DNA from: Calothrix brevissima NIES-22
Lineage (GTDB): Bacteria; Cyanobacteriota; Cyanobacteriia; Cyanobacteriales; Nostocaceae
Direction of reading: 5' to 3'
NCBI RefSeq assembly: GCF_002367995.1
Contig: NZ_AP018209.1
Span: 62,001-126,000 of the forward strand
DNA: 64,000 nt
Shown here: positions 1 to 8,191 of the stretch, one piece after another
How the letters are laid out: each line of letters starts with the position of its first letter
How positions within the stretch are numbered: position 1 is the stretch's first letter
Program-made: the position numbers and the translations under genes
Notes under the pieces: generated by a model
Seen by the model: the letters and a program-made list of their open reading frames with translations, nothing else
Told to the model about the DNA's origin: nothing
Databases searched by the model: none

Positions 1-31
1 TCGCTATCTTTTGTTCACCAGCATACGCCCA

Positions 32-862
32 CTATCTGTAATCAGTAGATTCAGCTAGAGCACGCCATTGTGCTGTTTCCTGCTCGACGTAAGCGTTTTT
101 AAGAGCAATGACTTGCAGGGTGTCTGTACCGAGAGGTAACCGTAGAGGTGGTGTATCTGCGTTGACGATCTGTAGCATCGCTTGGGCGAGCTTGGTGGGG
201 TCTCCCAGTTGTTGATAGTTCCGTTGGGATGCCATTTCACGAGTTTTACCGACAGTCTCCGTGTAATCCGAAATTTGTATTGCCGTTCGCTGGAGCGAGC
301 TGCTATCGAGAAAATTGGTTCGGAAGTATCCCGGCTCGACCACAGTTGCATGGATTCCTAAAGGAGCTAACTCACCATGCAGAGCTTCGGTAATGCCCTC
401 AACGGCAAATTTGGTTGAGCAATAGATGCCCCACCCTGGATAGGATTGATAGCCCCCGACAGACGACAGGTTAATAATGTGTCCTCTTCGGTGCTGGCGC
501 ATACTGGGCAATACCGCGCGGGTTACATTCAACAGCCCGAAGACATTGGTGCGGTATACCCGCTCAACCTCGTCTGCACTGGTTTCTTCGATGCCGCCCA
601 GTAGACCGAATCCGGCATTGTTGACTAACACATCGATCTGCTCAAAGCGTTCCAGTCCTGCTGCAACTGCCGCTTGCACCTGAGCCTCGTCGGTAACATC
701 CATACTCAGTGTCAATACATTGGGGTTTGACTCGAATTGATCCAGATCGGTCTTGTTGCGGGCGGTGGCAATTAATTGGTCTCCTGCTGTCAAAACGGCT
801 TTTGCGATTTCGGCTCCAATTCCACGGGAAGCACCTGTAATGAACCATGTTTTCTGAGTCAT
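32..862 (-). CDS. SDR family NAD(P)-dependent oxidoreductase
   Basis: A 276-residue classical short-chain dehydrogenase/reductase, a soluble NAD(P)(H)-dependent enzyme acting on a hydroxyl/carbonyl substrate that the sequence does not identify. The Rossmann glycine motif TGASRGIG lies at residues 9-16, NNAG at 81-84, the catalytic serine region around NLSS (131-134), and the catalytic pair Y147-x3-K151 (YCSTK). Length and motif spacing are normal and the gene is intact. It is transcribed away from the AraC-type regulator at 1084, and the 221-bp space between them holds a palindrome. Divergent SDR/AraC pairs are commonly regulator-target pairs, so control by that regulator is a reasonable inference. 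Confidence 0.93.
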   Translation of the reverse strand: MTQKTWFITGASRGIGAEIAKAVLTAGDQLIATARNKTDLDQFESNPNVLTLSMDVTDEAQVQAAVAAGLERFEQIDVLVNNAGFGLLGGIEETSADEVERVYRTNVFGLLNVTRAVLPSMRQHRRGHIINLSSVGGYQSYPGWGIYCSTKFAVEGITEALHGELAPLGIHATVVEPGYFRTNFLDSSSLQRTAIQISDYTETVGKTREMASQRNYQQLGDPTKLAQAMLQIVNADTPPLRLPLGTDTLQVIALKNAYVEQETAQWRALAESTDYR

Positions 863-973
863 TGGTTGATCTCCTTGATTGCCTTATCCTTTCATTGCCT
901 TTCTGACATGGGTTCATCATAGGCTTTATAAACAAGGCTATAAATACATAAACCTTGCAGGTTATTGCCTAAT

Positions 974-1016
974 CCTCTCAATCGAGAGGGTGATGCTCAA
1001 AAGAATCCTCTATAAT
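974..1016 (+). promoter_or_regulatory. Palindrome and -10 box between SDR and AraC genes
   Basis: A 6-bp-arm inverted repeat, CCTCTC-AATC-GAGAGG (974-989), lies in the divergent intergenic region. A perfect TATAAT (1011-1016) follows about 68 bp before the AraC-type start. No good -35 box is seen at 17 bp, as expected for an activated promoter. The palindrome is a candidate operator for one or both genes; this is inference. Confidence 0.4.
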
Positions 1017-1083
1017 ATGCACAGTCAAACGGTGAGAGAGATAGTTCTCACGACAAGTCGCTAAGCGTTTACAAGAATCCGGT

Positions 1084-2004
1084 ATGACAAATGAATCCCG
1101 AAAGCACGAAACCACAATAGATGCTTGTCAAGAACTGACGAAATTAGTGACCCGTCACACGGATGGCAGGGGGGATGGGATTCATTCAACGGCGATTGCT
1201 CAGTTGGAATTTATCCGGGAATCAACTGCGCCTACAGCAGTCTGCGCTGTGTATGAACCGACGTTTTGCATTATTCTTCAGGGTAAAAAAGAAACCTTAC
1301 TGGGCAAGGAAACCTATTACTATGGTGCTGCTCAATATCTTGTTGCCACAGTCGATCTACCGCTTAGTGGAAATATTGTCGAAGCGACATCGAATAAGCC
1401 GTATCTATGCTTTAAGTTAAGCCTGGACGCGACTGGGCTTTGGGAGATTATTGATCAAATCCAGTGCAATCGAGATCAAAAAGAAAGTTCAGTCAGAGGC
1501 TTATTCGTCAGCGATGCCAATGCCGCGTTAATTGATTGTGCCACTAGACTCACTCGGCTTCTGGATACCCCACAGGATATTTCATTCCTGGCACCGATGA
1601 TCATTCGGGAAATTTACTACCGTCTTTTGATGGGCGATCAAAACGAAGCAGTTTGGCAGATTGCGACCTCCGGCAGCCATATGCAGCGTGTTGCAGAGGT
1701 GATTAAACAGATCAAAGCTGAGTTTACAAAAACATTGCGCGTTGATGATTTGGCAAAGCAAGCGAGTATGTCTCCTGCATCATTTCATCGGCACTTTAAG
1801 GCAGTGACCTCAATGAGTCCGTTGCAATATCAAAAGCAGTTGAGGTTATTGGAAGCCCGTCGTCTAATGCTGGCTGAAAATGCGGATGCAACCTATGCGG
1901 CGTACCAAGTGGGTTATGAGAGTCCTTCTCAGTTCAGCCGCGAATATTCCCGTATGTTTGGCGCGCCACCGATGAAGGATATTGAGCGTTTACGAATTGC
2001 CTAA
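1084..2004 (+). CDS. AraC family transcriptional regulator
   Basis: A 306-residue regulator. The N-terminal two thirds match the AraC-type N-terminal ligand-sensing family (PF06719-like: HSTAIAQLEFIRESTAP, the PTFCIILQGKK strand, then YLVATVDLPLSG). The last ~100 residues form the double helix-turn-helix (first HTH around LRVDDLAKQASMSPASFHRHF, second around AAYQVGYESPSQFSREYSR). It binds DNA in the cytoplasm, and its likely target is the divergent dehydrogenase. A strong intrinsic terminator follows at 2015. The gene is intact and of normal family length; the inducer is unknown. Confidence 0.93.
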   Translation: MTNESRKHETTIDACQELTKLVTRHTDGRGDGIHSTAIAQLEFIRESTAPTAVCAVYEPTFCIILQGKKETLLGKETYYYGAAQYLVATVDLPLSGNIVEATSNKPYLCFKLSLDATGLWEIIDQIQCNRDQKESSVRGLFVSDANAALIDCATRLTRLLDTPQDISFLAPMIIREIYYRLLMGDQNEAVWQIATSGSHMQRVAEVIKQIKAEFTKTLRVDDLAKQASMSPASFHRHFKAVTSMSPLQYQKQLRLLEARRLMLAENADATYAAYQVGYESPSQFSREYSRMFGAPPMKDIERLRIA

Positions 2005-2014
2005 GTATTGACTG

Positions 2015-2035
2015 CGAGAGTCGCTCTCGTTTTTT
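2015..2035 (+). terminator. Rho-independent terminator of the AraC gene
   Basis: Perfect 6-bp stem CGAGAG-TCG-CTCTCG followed directly by six T, 10 bp after the AraC-type stop codon. Confidence 0.85.
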
Positions 2036-2324
2036 AACTGCATTCCCGACTTTTCAAACATCCTCTAAGTTGCATAAAAATAGCTTTGACTTGGGGTTGA
2101 CTTCCGGAACTCAATCGGAAGTCAACCCCAACTCTAATGCCCAAAACGTAGGTGACTGCTATCCGATGGCTAAGTCTTTTTTAGAGTGGTTGCTCCTGCA
2201 TAGTGGCAGTTAATTATGATGTTGCACCTGTTTTAGCAGAAGTATTCGATTGAGCGGTTTCAAGCCTATTATTTCGGTGAGGTAGCTCCTCCTAAAGCCT
2301 GTTACATGATGTTTGACGAAAGAG
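2036..2324. repeat. Gene-free stretch with a 16-bp perfect inverted repeat
   Basis: No gene is seen. At 2091-2106 and 2116-2131 two 16-bp arms (TTGGGGTTGACTTCCG and its exact complement) face each other across a 9-nt loop. There is no T-run after it, so it is not a plain terminator. The core GACTTCCG recurs as direct repeats at 7104-7150 and in the coding repeat at 47148-47269, so it is probably a member of a dispersed repeat family. Confidence 0.6.
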
Positions 2325-4292
2325 TTATTCAACATCGCACATCAGGTCTTTGTATTCCGAAACGGCATTTCGATAAGCCTCATTCTCCCCAGGTCTGGCA
2401 TCCCAAAGGATTCTAATGATGTTTGTCTGGTTGAGATTCATTTCGTTTCGCAAGCGCAAAATCTCCGCTATTGCTTCATTTCGGAGTAAGCCGAAACGGG
2501 TGAAACGCTGTTCTTGTGGACTGAAACTATTGATTTCGCGTTGTTTCGGCGTTTCGGATGATTGTTTCGCCGTTTCGCTAGGTGAGGAATCCGAAACGCC
2601 TTCATCAGCGTGAAAACTTGACTCCAGTCTCTTGATAGTGTCAATATCAGAACTGATGAATTCTCCTGGTGTGGGTGGTTGGAATCCTTCAAGAAAACTC
2701 CTCGTATCACGGTCATAGCCAGAATGATTTTCTAGCTTAGGCATACCAAACCAACGATTGAGTCCACCATGATAAACCGCTCGGTTCACAGGTGAAGCAT
2801 CAATAAACTCCTGAAGTTTGGCATCACTGATTTTCTGAGAAGTGGGGATAAAACCAGTAGAAATCATGGCACTATAGGCTGCAATATTCACAGCAGAAAC
2901 AATCGCCAGCGGAGTAAACTGCGAGCGCAATCCGCCGCTAATACCCAAATCTTCAGTATGGGGATTCTGGGCTAAAATCCAAACTCTAATCCCCGCAGAG
3001 TCACCGCAGGAAGTATAACTGGTCAATTTTCCCTTGAGCCAATCAAGTTGTTTCGCAATTTTAAACTGACTGCCAATCTGCGTCCCTTCATCAAAAGCCA
3101 GTAGCTTGTCACCAGAAATGGTATCAAATTCTTTAATGCAATTTTGGAACCAACTGACAATTTCAACAGGAGTCATAGATGGAGTAGAAGCCCGTTTGAG
3201 GACATCTACACAACCAGAGAAATAACCAGTTTCTTTTGGGTCGTTTTTGGGGTCAATGTAAAAAATGGTAGTCTGCGGGTGCAATTGTTTAATTCGCCGC
3301 AAAGCATTACTGACAAGCAAACCTTTGCCAGCCCCAGGAATACCTATGATTAAGTGATTAGAAATCCGTTGTGACATCTTCTCAATCACATCAAGTGTTT
3401 GAGGAGTTTGGGGACTGTATTCATCAATGTGCGTGTTAGTTTCTGAAGTTGGTGTAGGAGTTGAGGAATTAGATGAAGGAATACCAAGTGGTAAATCAGT
3501 TGTCGGTGCGGCTAAAGGTAAGTGAGCAATAGGTGAAGGGGGTAAGTTGATTTGAGGTGCTTCTAATTGTGGTGGGCGTATTTGTTGAATCGCTTGAACA
3601 TGGTGATAGTTCACCCTGGGGTCAACTGAAACTTTGGCAAGATGCTGATTGAGTTGGTCAAACGTAGGGAAGACACCGCGAAAATTGACAAAGCAATCAA
3701 GCAGATACCGATAAGCGTAAAAGCGTTTTCCCGGTTCCACAATATTAATAAACTCAGTTAAGGTATGGGTATGTTGCCTAAGCATGGCAAATTCATAACG
3801 CTCAAGCGGTTCCAAGTGATGCATCAAGTCAACAAATTCGTTTTGATTTGAGAACCATTCTTCTCTGGCTTGACTATCACCCATCGCTGATAAAAACTCG
3901 AAGAAGTTACCTCTAATAAAGGGTATGGGTGCAAACTGATGGGAAGCATTCATGTCAGTTGCAACCGCCCAAACATAGCCAGCACTGGCAATTAATGCAC
4001 CGATAGGTGCCAGAGGACTGGTTGCATAACAGACTGCTCCAATTGCCCCACCAGCAAGAGTGATGAGTTTCGAGAGGTTCATCCCAGCTCGCTCATCTTT
4101 GGCTCTAATTAATAGCTGGTCAGTGCGTTCAACTAACCAAGCCGCAACATTTCCCGCTTCCAGGTGTTCTATTGAGGGATAATCTTCTCTGAGCCGAGCA
4201 GTTTCTAGCGTAGTTAAAGATGGTACTTGCCTACTCTGATGAGTTTGGTTGGAATTAGATGCAGGGTCAGGCTGATAATTGATAAAATCCAT
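2325..4292 (-). CDS. P-loop ATPase, FtsK/VirD4-like, membrane-anchored
   Basis: A 655-residue protein. A hydrophobic hairpin lies near residues 72-112 (GGAIGAVCYATSPLAPIG then IASAGYVWAVA). A Pro/Ser/Thr-rich linker around 240-300 leads to an ATPase domain with Walker A GIPGAGKG (about 315) and Walker B KLLAFDEG (about 400). The tail is charged. Membrane anchor plus C-terminal pumping-type ATPase resembles conjugative coupling (VirD4/TraD) or FtsK-like proteins, but no relaxase or type IV secretion gene is seen here. It lies 18 bp after the membrane protein gene upstream and looks like the last gene of a minus-strand backbone operon. A role in plasmid transfer or partition is inferred. Confidence 0.6.
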   Translation of the reverse strand: MDFINYQPDPASNSNQTHQSRQVPSLTTLETARLREDYPSIEHLEAGNVAAWLVERTDQLLIRAKDERAGMNLSKLITLAGGAIGAVCYATSPLAPIGALIASAGYVWAVATDMNASHQFAPIPFIRGNFFEFLSAMGDSQAREEWFSNQNEFVDLMHHLEPLERYEFAMLRQHTHTLTEFINIVEPGKRFYAYRYLLDCFVNFRGVFPTFDQLNQHLAKVSVDPRVNYHHVQAIQQIRPPQLEAPQINLPPSPIAHLPLAAPTTDLPLGIPSSNSSTPTPTSETNTHIDEYSPQTPQTLDVIEKMSQRISNHLIIGIPGAGKGLLVSNALRRIKQLHPQTTIFYIDPKNDPKETGYFSGCVDVLKRASTPSMTPVEIVSWFQNCIKEFDTISGDKLLAFDEGTQIGSQFKIAKQLDWLKGKLTSYTSCGDSAGIRVWILAQNPHTEDLGISGGLRSQFTPLAIVSAVNIAAYSAMISTGFIPTSQKISDAKLQEFIDASPVNRAVYHGGLNRWFGMPKLENHSGYDRDTRSFLEGFQPPTPGEFISSDIDTIKRLESSFHADEGVSDSSPSETAKQSSETPKQREINSFSPQEQRFTRFGLLRNEAIAEILRLRNEMNLNQTNIIRILWDARPGENEAYRNAVSEYKDLMCDVE

Positions 4293-4310
4293 AGCTTCTT
4301 CACTCAGTTG

Positions 4311-5018
4311 CTAACTCTTGGTTAATTTCCAGATGGTGTAGCCAATTTCGCCAGCCATCATTGAGCCTAAGTTGTAGACAAGGCAGGCAAGAATAGTACT
4401 GGGGTTGGTGAAGGCGAAAGGGTTGCGTCCAACGAAGGTGGTTGTCAGGTCAAAAATCCAAAAGAACAAAGCAACTGCACCGCCTGTGTGTCGTTCTTTC
4501 ATCCCTGCGACCTTATAATCCCGCCACAATGCCTGTGTTAGGTCAATGGTGCCACTGGGTTTGCCGCCTAATGTAAACTGCTTGGAATATTCAAACTCGG
4601 TTTTTGCTTCTTCTGGACGTTTACCACGCAATGTGCGAGCCTCCATTACTTGGACTAACGCAGATATACCAAAAGATAACCAGAATAATGGATTGAAGGG
4701 CAGTGTTAGCCAACCAATCCAGCCTATCCAATTTTGCTCAAACCAGGGGAAGAGAGGGGTTCCAGCAAACATTGTCTGCCAAATGCCATCAGTACTGAGT
4801 AAAGAGCCGATGAAAAAGCCGAGTGCGCCGATGATTTTTGTACCGCCAGAACCAGGGGTGACGAACTGTGCCAGGATATGGGAAACGAAAGACACGGGGA
4901 TAGAGATAATATCAACAATCCAGCCCGCAAGGATTTCTATGTAATCAGAAACTCCCTTCCTTTTCTGAGTCTGCTTTTCGGTTGCTTGCTCAGAAGATGA
5001 ATTTTTCTGAGTATCCAT
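4311..5018 (-). CDS. Multi-pass membrane protein of unknown function
   Basis: 235 residues with a charged, Gln/Lys-rich N-terminus (about 1-25) and four or more hydrophobic segments: around ILAGWIVDIISIPVSFV, IIGALGFFIGSLL, LFWLSFGISALV and VALFFWIFDLTTTF. I do not recognise a family. The start ATG is preceded by AGGA-type Shine-Dalgarno sequence. It sits 18 bp upstream of the P-loop ATPase gene on the same strand, so the two are probably co-transcribed, and the ATPase may act at the membrane with this protein (inference). Confidence 0.65.
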   Translation of the reverse strand: MDTQKNSSSEQATEKQTQKRKGVSDYIEILAGWIVDIISIPVSFVSHILAQFVTPGSGGTKIIGALGFFIGSLLSTDGIWQTMFAGTPLFPWFEQNWIGWIGWLTLPFNPLFWLSFGISALVQVMEARTLRGKRPEEAKTEFEYSKQFTLGGKPSGTIDLTQALWRDYKVAGMKERHTGGAVALFFWIFDLTTTFVGRNPFAFTNPSTILACLVYNLGSMMAGEIGYTIWKLTKS

Positions 5019-5074
5019 TCTCTTTATTCCTCCACGAACCCGAAATTATTAGGCGAGGGTGAGCTCTTGAGGCT

Positions 5075-5165
5075 GGGGAAGCAGGGGAAGCAGGGGAGGT
5101 AAGAGAGTGATTGAACAATAACTCTTTTCTCCCCCAGCACCCCCAGCACCCCCCGCTCCCCCAGC
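5075..5165. repeat. Short tandem repeats between plasmid-backbone genes
   Basis: Two low-complexity blocks: GGGGAAGCA units at 5075-5098 and CCCCCAGCA units at 5131-5165. They resemble the short tandemly repeated repetitive (STRR) heptamer-type repeats known from heterocystous cyanobacteria. Reading frames across them are artefacts. Confidence 0.7.
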
Positions 5166-5195
5166 TTGCCAACGCGAAGTTTGTGTGCAGCACCA

Positions 5196-5603
5196 CTAGC
5201 CCGGTGCATCAGTACAAGCATTTTTGTAGTGATATTTCCATTGCCATTGCCGAGCAGAAATCCGCCCAATGCAAGCACCGGCAGAGTCATAAACATAAAT
5301 CACTTCTGACTCTAACCAACCTGTAGTTTCCGGGCGCGGATCTCGTTTTGGATTGTCAATGTACTGACGGATTTTGAGTTTTTGAGTATTGGGTATGACT
5401 TGGGTTTGAGCTAGCTTTAAAGCTGTTAGCTGACGTTGCTCTATGCGTGAGCGCTCTACATCTTCGCTCTGTTCAATTTCTGCGGCAGCGTTAAATGATT
5501 GAAATTGGGATGGGAGTTTGAGGAATAGGGGTGATGCAATTAAGGCGATTCCTAAAAAACCCAAAATTGCTTGTCCAAGGTATTTATTAGCACTAGTAGT
5601 CAC
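5196..5603 (-). CDS. Small single-pass membrane protein, unknown
   Basis: 135 residues with one N-terminal transmembrane helix (AILGFLGIALIASPLFL, about residues 11-27) and a polar remainder containing YVYDSAGACIG. The start is GTG with a good GGAG Shine-Dalgarno, and it overlaps the stop of the upstream gene by 4 bp (translational coupling). No family is recognised. It is part of the small-gene operon of the plasmid-like backbone. Confidence 0.55.
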   Translation of the reverse strand: MTTSANKYLGQAILGFLGIALIASPLFLKLPSQFQSFNAAAEIEQSEDVERSRIEQRQLTALKLAQTQVIPNTQKLKIRQYIDNPKRDPRPETTGWLESEVIYVYDSAGACIGRISARQWQWKYHYKNACTDAPG

Positions 5604-5932
5604 GATTTCTCCTGGATCAATTTCGCTGATATACCGCCAGTAAAGCCTAAAGTCATAGCAGCTATGGTGACATTAGGCTTTATCAGTAATGTTGAAATCC
5701 CAATTAAAGCTGCCCAGAAAAAACCATTCGCAATAGCAATTAATTGCTTGTTTTTTGGCTTAGTTATTTGCTCGTTGATCACCTGATGTACGATTGCGTA
5801 ATCTTCAAGTTCAGTCAGGATTTCTGTTACAGAAGCGCCGTACTCTTTTTCAAGTCTTGTAATTGCTATTTGGTCAAGCTTGACTGGGCTGGTTGCTAAT
5901 TTCTGCAATGCTTGAATGAGTTTTTGGCTCAT
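5600..5932 (-). CDS. Small membrane protein, unknown
   Basis: 110 residues. The first half is soluble and helical (KLDQIAITRLEKEYGASVTEILTELEDYAIV). It is followed by two hydrophobic segments (LIAIANGFFWAALIGISTLL and VTIAAMTLGFTGGI). It overlaps its neighbours by 4 bp on both sides, a clear sign of a co-translated series. Function unknown. Confidence 0.55.
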   Translation of the reverse strand: MSQKLIQALQKLATSPVKLDQIAITRLEKEYGASVTEILTELEDYAIVHQVINEQITKPKNKQLIAIANGFFWAALIGISTLLIKPNVTIAAMTLGFTGGISAKLIQEKS

Positions 5933-6102
5933 TTTGAAACACGCCCCAAAATTGCAAAACCTACGCCAATAACTATTCCTAAAGCTGGCAGCAATCCAGC
6001 AGAAAGTATGCCAGTGGCGATCGCACTTCCTACGAGATAGCTACTACCACCCAGAGCACCTAAAACCGAAGTGGTGAATAAACTTGTACTGAGAATATCC
6101 AT
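5929..6102 (-). CDS. Small Gly/Ala-rich membrane peptide, possibly the tail of a frameshifted gene
   Basis: From ATG 6102 this is 57 residues with two hydrophobic Gly/Ala-rich segments (LGALGGSSYLVGSAIATGIL and LLPALGIVIGVGFAIL). The same frame stays open upstream to at least 6300, without an ATG, GTG or TTG beyond 6129. That upstream part encodes a protein-like helical stretch (TDPVLKAYSTVALALQLHQE, then TVATIAQIRLLQEILKSQRK). It overlaps the end of the 6216-6785 gene in another frame. A single-base slip near 6240-6260 would join them into one protein of about 250 residues. Either the gene is broken (by mutation or sequencing error), or this short membrane peptide starts internally. Confidence 0.45.
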   Translation of the reverse strand: MDILSTSLFTTSVLGALGGSSYLVGSAIATGILSAGLLPALGIVIGVGFAILGRVSK

Positions 6103-6215
6103 AACCGTCTTTTTCCTTTGGGATTTCAAGATTTCTTGCAGTAGTCGGATTTGGGCAATAGTAGCGACAGTCTCCTGATGGAGTTGTAGAGCCAGTGCTA
6201 CTGTTGAATAAGCTT

Positions 6216-6785
6216 TTAGAACTGGATCTGTGTCCCCATTGAGCTGACTCTCTGTCTGAGTGAATTGAGTCGCTGTTTGAGTTGTTCCTTGTTTCGGATG
6301 GACTCCCCCAATCTTGTTGAGGCTTCTTCGGCTAGGTTAATTAAGCTCTGATCAATCTCCGCTATTTGATTGTCAACTTCAAGCAGAGATTGCTCGGCAA
6401 AAGCATCTAGTACTGTCCCTTTGGCTGCAATCAAGGATTCCATGAACAACAATGCGCCTGTTACCCCAGTGGAGGCACCCAAGATTTTCGATTGTTCGTT
6501 TTGAACCGCGATCGCTCCTGATATCGTCTGTTTATCTGCTGCTGTTAGCTTGTATGAAGCCTGCTGAATTGCTTCGTCAGCCTTTGTAATTGTGGCTTCT
6601 CCCATGCCATTGAATGGTTGCGAGTCCGGCTTTTGGTCTTGTTTGACTTTTGAATGAGCAGCCAGAAATTCTTCGGGGAGTTGGGAATTGATTGTCCAAG
6701 TTTGGCCTGGAAAGTTCTTGCGGAACTCGTCAACTAACTTACCCGGTTTTATACCAATAGATTCTGCATATTCTTTAATAGTCAT
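6216..6785 (-). CDS. Unknown protein with IF2-N-like start; likely frameshifted at its 3' end
   Basis: 189 residues. The start (MTIKEYAESIGIKPGKLVDE) resembles the small IF2_N-type fold that begins with a short DNA/RNA-binding helix. The rest is helical with a hydrophobic patch around TGALLFMESLIAAKG and a coiled-coil-like end (LINLAEEASTRLGESIRNKE). The stop at 6216 falls where the next frame continues as plausible protein toward 5929, suggesting a frameshift. It lies 3 bp after the upstream gene, in the same operon. No function is assigned. Confidence 0.5.
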   Translation of the reverse strand: MTIKEYAESIGIKPGKLVDEFRKNFPGQTWTINSQLPEEFLAAHSKVKQDQKPDSQPFNGMGEATITKADEAIQQASYKLTAADKQTISGAIAVQNEQSKILGASTGVTGALLFMESLIAAKGTVLDAFAEQSLLEVDNQIAEIDQSLINLAEEASTRLGESIRNKEQLKQRLNSLRQRVSSMGTQIQF

Positions 6786-6788
6786 TAT

Positions 6789-7139
6789 CTAAACTCCTGT
6801 AAATTTTTCTGGGTGTTGTTTTAACTCAACTGCGGTTTTGATTAAACCTTTAAGTAAAACGCAAGTTCTAATTTGTTGCAGAACTGGAAGATGCCAATTA
6901 GTCAATTTGACATGGCGATTTAATCCACCATTCTCTTCATCTCTAAAATCAGCAAAACTTGGGAGATATAAAGAAGCTAAATCGAGATATGTTCTTAACT
7001 GCCTTTCGCTAATTTGTGGTTTCAATCTCAGAGCTGCCTGTTGTCTTGTGAGAACTTCTTCAACGGAGCAAGAACCTTTCAGTTGCAATACTTTCTCTCC
7101 TTTCACTTCCGATTGACTTCCGATGAACTTCCGATTCAT
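6789..7139 (-). CDS. Small DNA-binding-like protein, unknown
   Basis: 116 residues from the ATG at 7139; a TTG at 7160 would add 7. The middle (VEEVLTRQQAALRLKPQIS) reads like a helix-turn-helix entry of a MerR/excisionase-type fold. Family not recognised. The 5' end of the gene is made of four 11-bp repeats, so any operator there overlaps the first codons. It is the first gene of the minus-strand operon that runs to 2325. Confidence 0.5.
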   Translation of the reverse strand: MNRKFIGSQSEVKGEKVLQLKGSCSVEEVLTRQQAALRLKPQISERQLRTYLDLASLYLPSFADFRDEENGGLNRHVKLTNWHLPVLQQIRTCVLLKGLIKTAVELKQHPEKFTGV

Positions 7140-7150
7140 TTCCGGAAGTG
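7104..7150. repeat. Four 11-bp iteron-like repeats
   Basis: ACTTCCGATTG, ACTTCCGATGA, ACTTCCGATTC and ATTTCCGGAAG follow each other with exact 11-bp spacing (7105-7148). The block is closed by an inverted pair CACTTCCG (7104-7111) and CGGAAGTG (7143-7150). One helical turn per unit suggests a protein-binding array: an operator, or replication iterons. Confidence 0.6.
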
Positions 7151-7164
7151 CTGATATCAATCAT

Positions 7165-7187
7165 AAAAAACCCGCAATATTGCGGGT
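7165..7187 (-). terminator. Rho-independent terminator on the minus strand
   Basis: An 18-bp perfect palindrome, ACCCGCAATATTGCGGGT (7170-7187), is followed on the minus strand by six T (7170-7165). It would end transcription of the small regulator gene at 7222-7431 and insulate the next operon. Confidence 0.8.
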
Positions 7188-7221
7188 AGTGTTTGTGTAA
7201 CCTCTTTGTGTTTCTCCAACA

Positions 7222-7431
7222 CTAAGCTAAAGCTAATATTTTATGGATAGCTCCGAAGTGGTTCAGTACATATGGCTTAGGTTCTACAAATCTAGAACTA
7301 TTTTCATCAGCTAACCAATTTTTTAATGTTTCAACTGAATACCCTGACAATTTGCTCATTTGGTAAATCGAAAACTTATGAATCTTTTTAAAATCTTTAG
7401 GATGTATGGGATTAATACTAATAGTTACCAT
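7222..7431 (-). CDS. Small helix-turn-helix-like protein
   Basis: 69 residues from the ATG at 7431. SIYQMSKLSGYSVETLKNWL has the pattern of a helix-turn-helix of the MerR or terminase-small-subunit kind, and the rest is short (FVEPKPYVLNHFGAIHKILA). It probably binds DNA and may bind the tandem TACCGTACCA repeats 50 bp upstream, which lie between this gene and the divergent gene at 7559. It is followed by a strong terminator. Specific family uncertain. Confidence 0.55.
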   Translation of the reverse strand: MVTISINPIHPKDFKKIHKFSIYQMSKLSGYSVETLKNWLADENSSRFVEPKPYVLNHFGAIHKILALA

Positions 7432-7481
7432 AGACAATTGCTCCTACTATTTGTGAAGCTTTGTGGGATGATCCTCTTATT

Positions 7482-7501
7482 TACCGTACCATACCGTACC
7501 A
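7482..7501. promoter_or_regulatory. Tandem 10-bp operator-like repeat
   Basis: Two perfect copies of TACCGTACCA end to end, with a related CCGTACT at 7526-7532. They sit in the 127-bp divergent region between two small genes with possible DNA-binding products. Likely an operator for one of them. Confidence 0.5.
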
Positions 7502-7558
7502 AATTTGCAACTATGACGTAATTTGCCGTACTATCAGAAAACTATTTCTCTGCTATGT

Positions 7559-7834
7559 ATGCCAAAGCCAGGATATAAAACTATCACAGTTCCCGACTGG
7601 ATAATTGATGAAATTAAAAGACAACCTGATTACCAGGGGAATCAAGCTGCTACACTGGGAAGATTGATTAAAGATGCGGTTGCGGCTCGCAGTGGAGATT
7701 TAGAAAGCCCAGAATTAATTACTGGACGCATCCTCAATCATCTGCCTCATTGGGACAGAAACAAATCCTGGGAGTTAGCGCTAACTATTTTAAGCTGGCT
7801 ACAAGAAAGCGAGCGCTCTGACCATGAGCTTTGA
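7559..7834 (+). CDS. Small ribbon-helix-helix-like protein
   Basis: 91 residues from ATG 7559; an upstream TTG at 7523 would run into the regulatory repeats and is less likely. The pattern KTITVPDWIIDEIKRQPDY followed by TLGRLIKDAVAARSGD resembles a CopG/ribbon-helix-helix DNA-binding unit (a short strand, then two helices). It heads a three-gene plus-strand group (7559, 7859, 8188). It could be a plasmid copy-control or antitoxin-type regulator, but no toxin family is recognised beside it. Confidence 0.5.
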   Translation: MPKPGYKTITVPDWIIDEIKRQPDYQGNQAATLGRLIKDAVAARSGDLESPELITGRILNHLPHWDRNKSWELALTILSWLQESERSDHEL

Positions 7835-7858
7835 TAAGATACAGGGGTGTTCCAGAGA

Positions 7859-8191
7859 ATGATTCTGTTGTTACGCAATCGCGCTACAAGTGAACAACTT
7901 GAACAAATGCTCATAGAACACAAGTTCTATATTAAAACAGCAGTAGATATTGAGCGTAGAGTATTAGTTGGCGGCGGTGAGCTACACGTTGATTGTGAAC
8001 AAGTGCTGTTGGATGATGGTAGTAGACAACAGGATATTTGGGCTGCTAGTTTCATGCCAGTGACTGGGAGGATTATATGCGAATCTATGGTTAACCTTCG
8101 TCCCCGGCAGAATCGCTCAATGGAAATTTTAGACTCTAATATTAGAGAAAGAGTTGCTCAAATCATTATTGAGTTCTTGGGAAACTTATGA
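7859..8191 (+). CDS. Unknown small protein
   Basis: 110 residues from ATG 7859; a GTG at 7847 is possible. The sequence mixes strands and helices (FYIKTAVDIERRVLVGGGEL, then VLLDDGSRQQDIWAASFMP), consistent with a compact alpha/beta fold. It is reminiscent of DUF5674-like small proteins seen on cyanobacterial plasmids, but I cannot name a family. The stop overlaps the next start by 4 bp, so the two are translated together. Confidence 0.5.
   Translation: MILLLRNRATSEQLEQMLIEHKFYIKTAVDIERRVLVGGGELHVDCEQVLLDDGSRQQDIWAASFMPVTGRIICESMVNLRPRQNRSMEILDSNIRERVAQIIIEFLGNL

Noticed and set aside
5024-5296. Open frames over the STRR blocks between 5.0 and 5.3 kb
   Set aside because: Composition is that of low-complexity repeats and they overlap better-supported genes.
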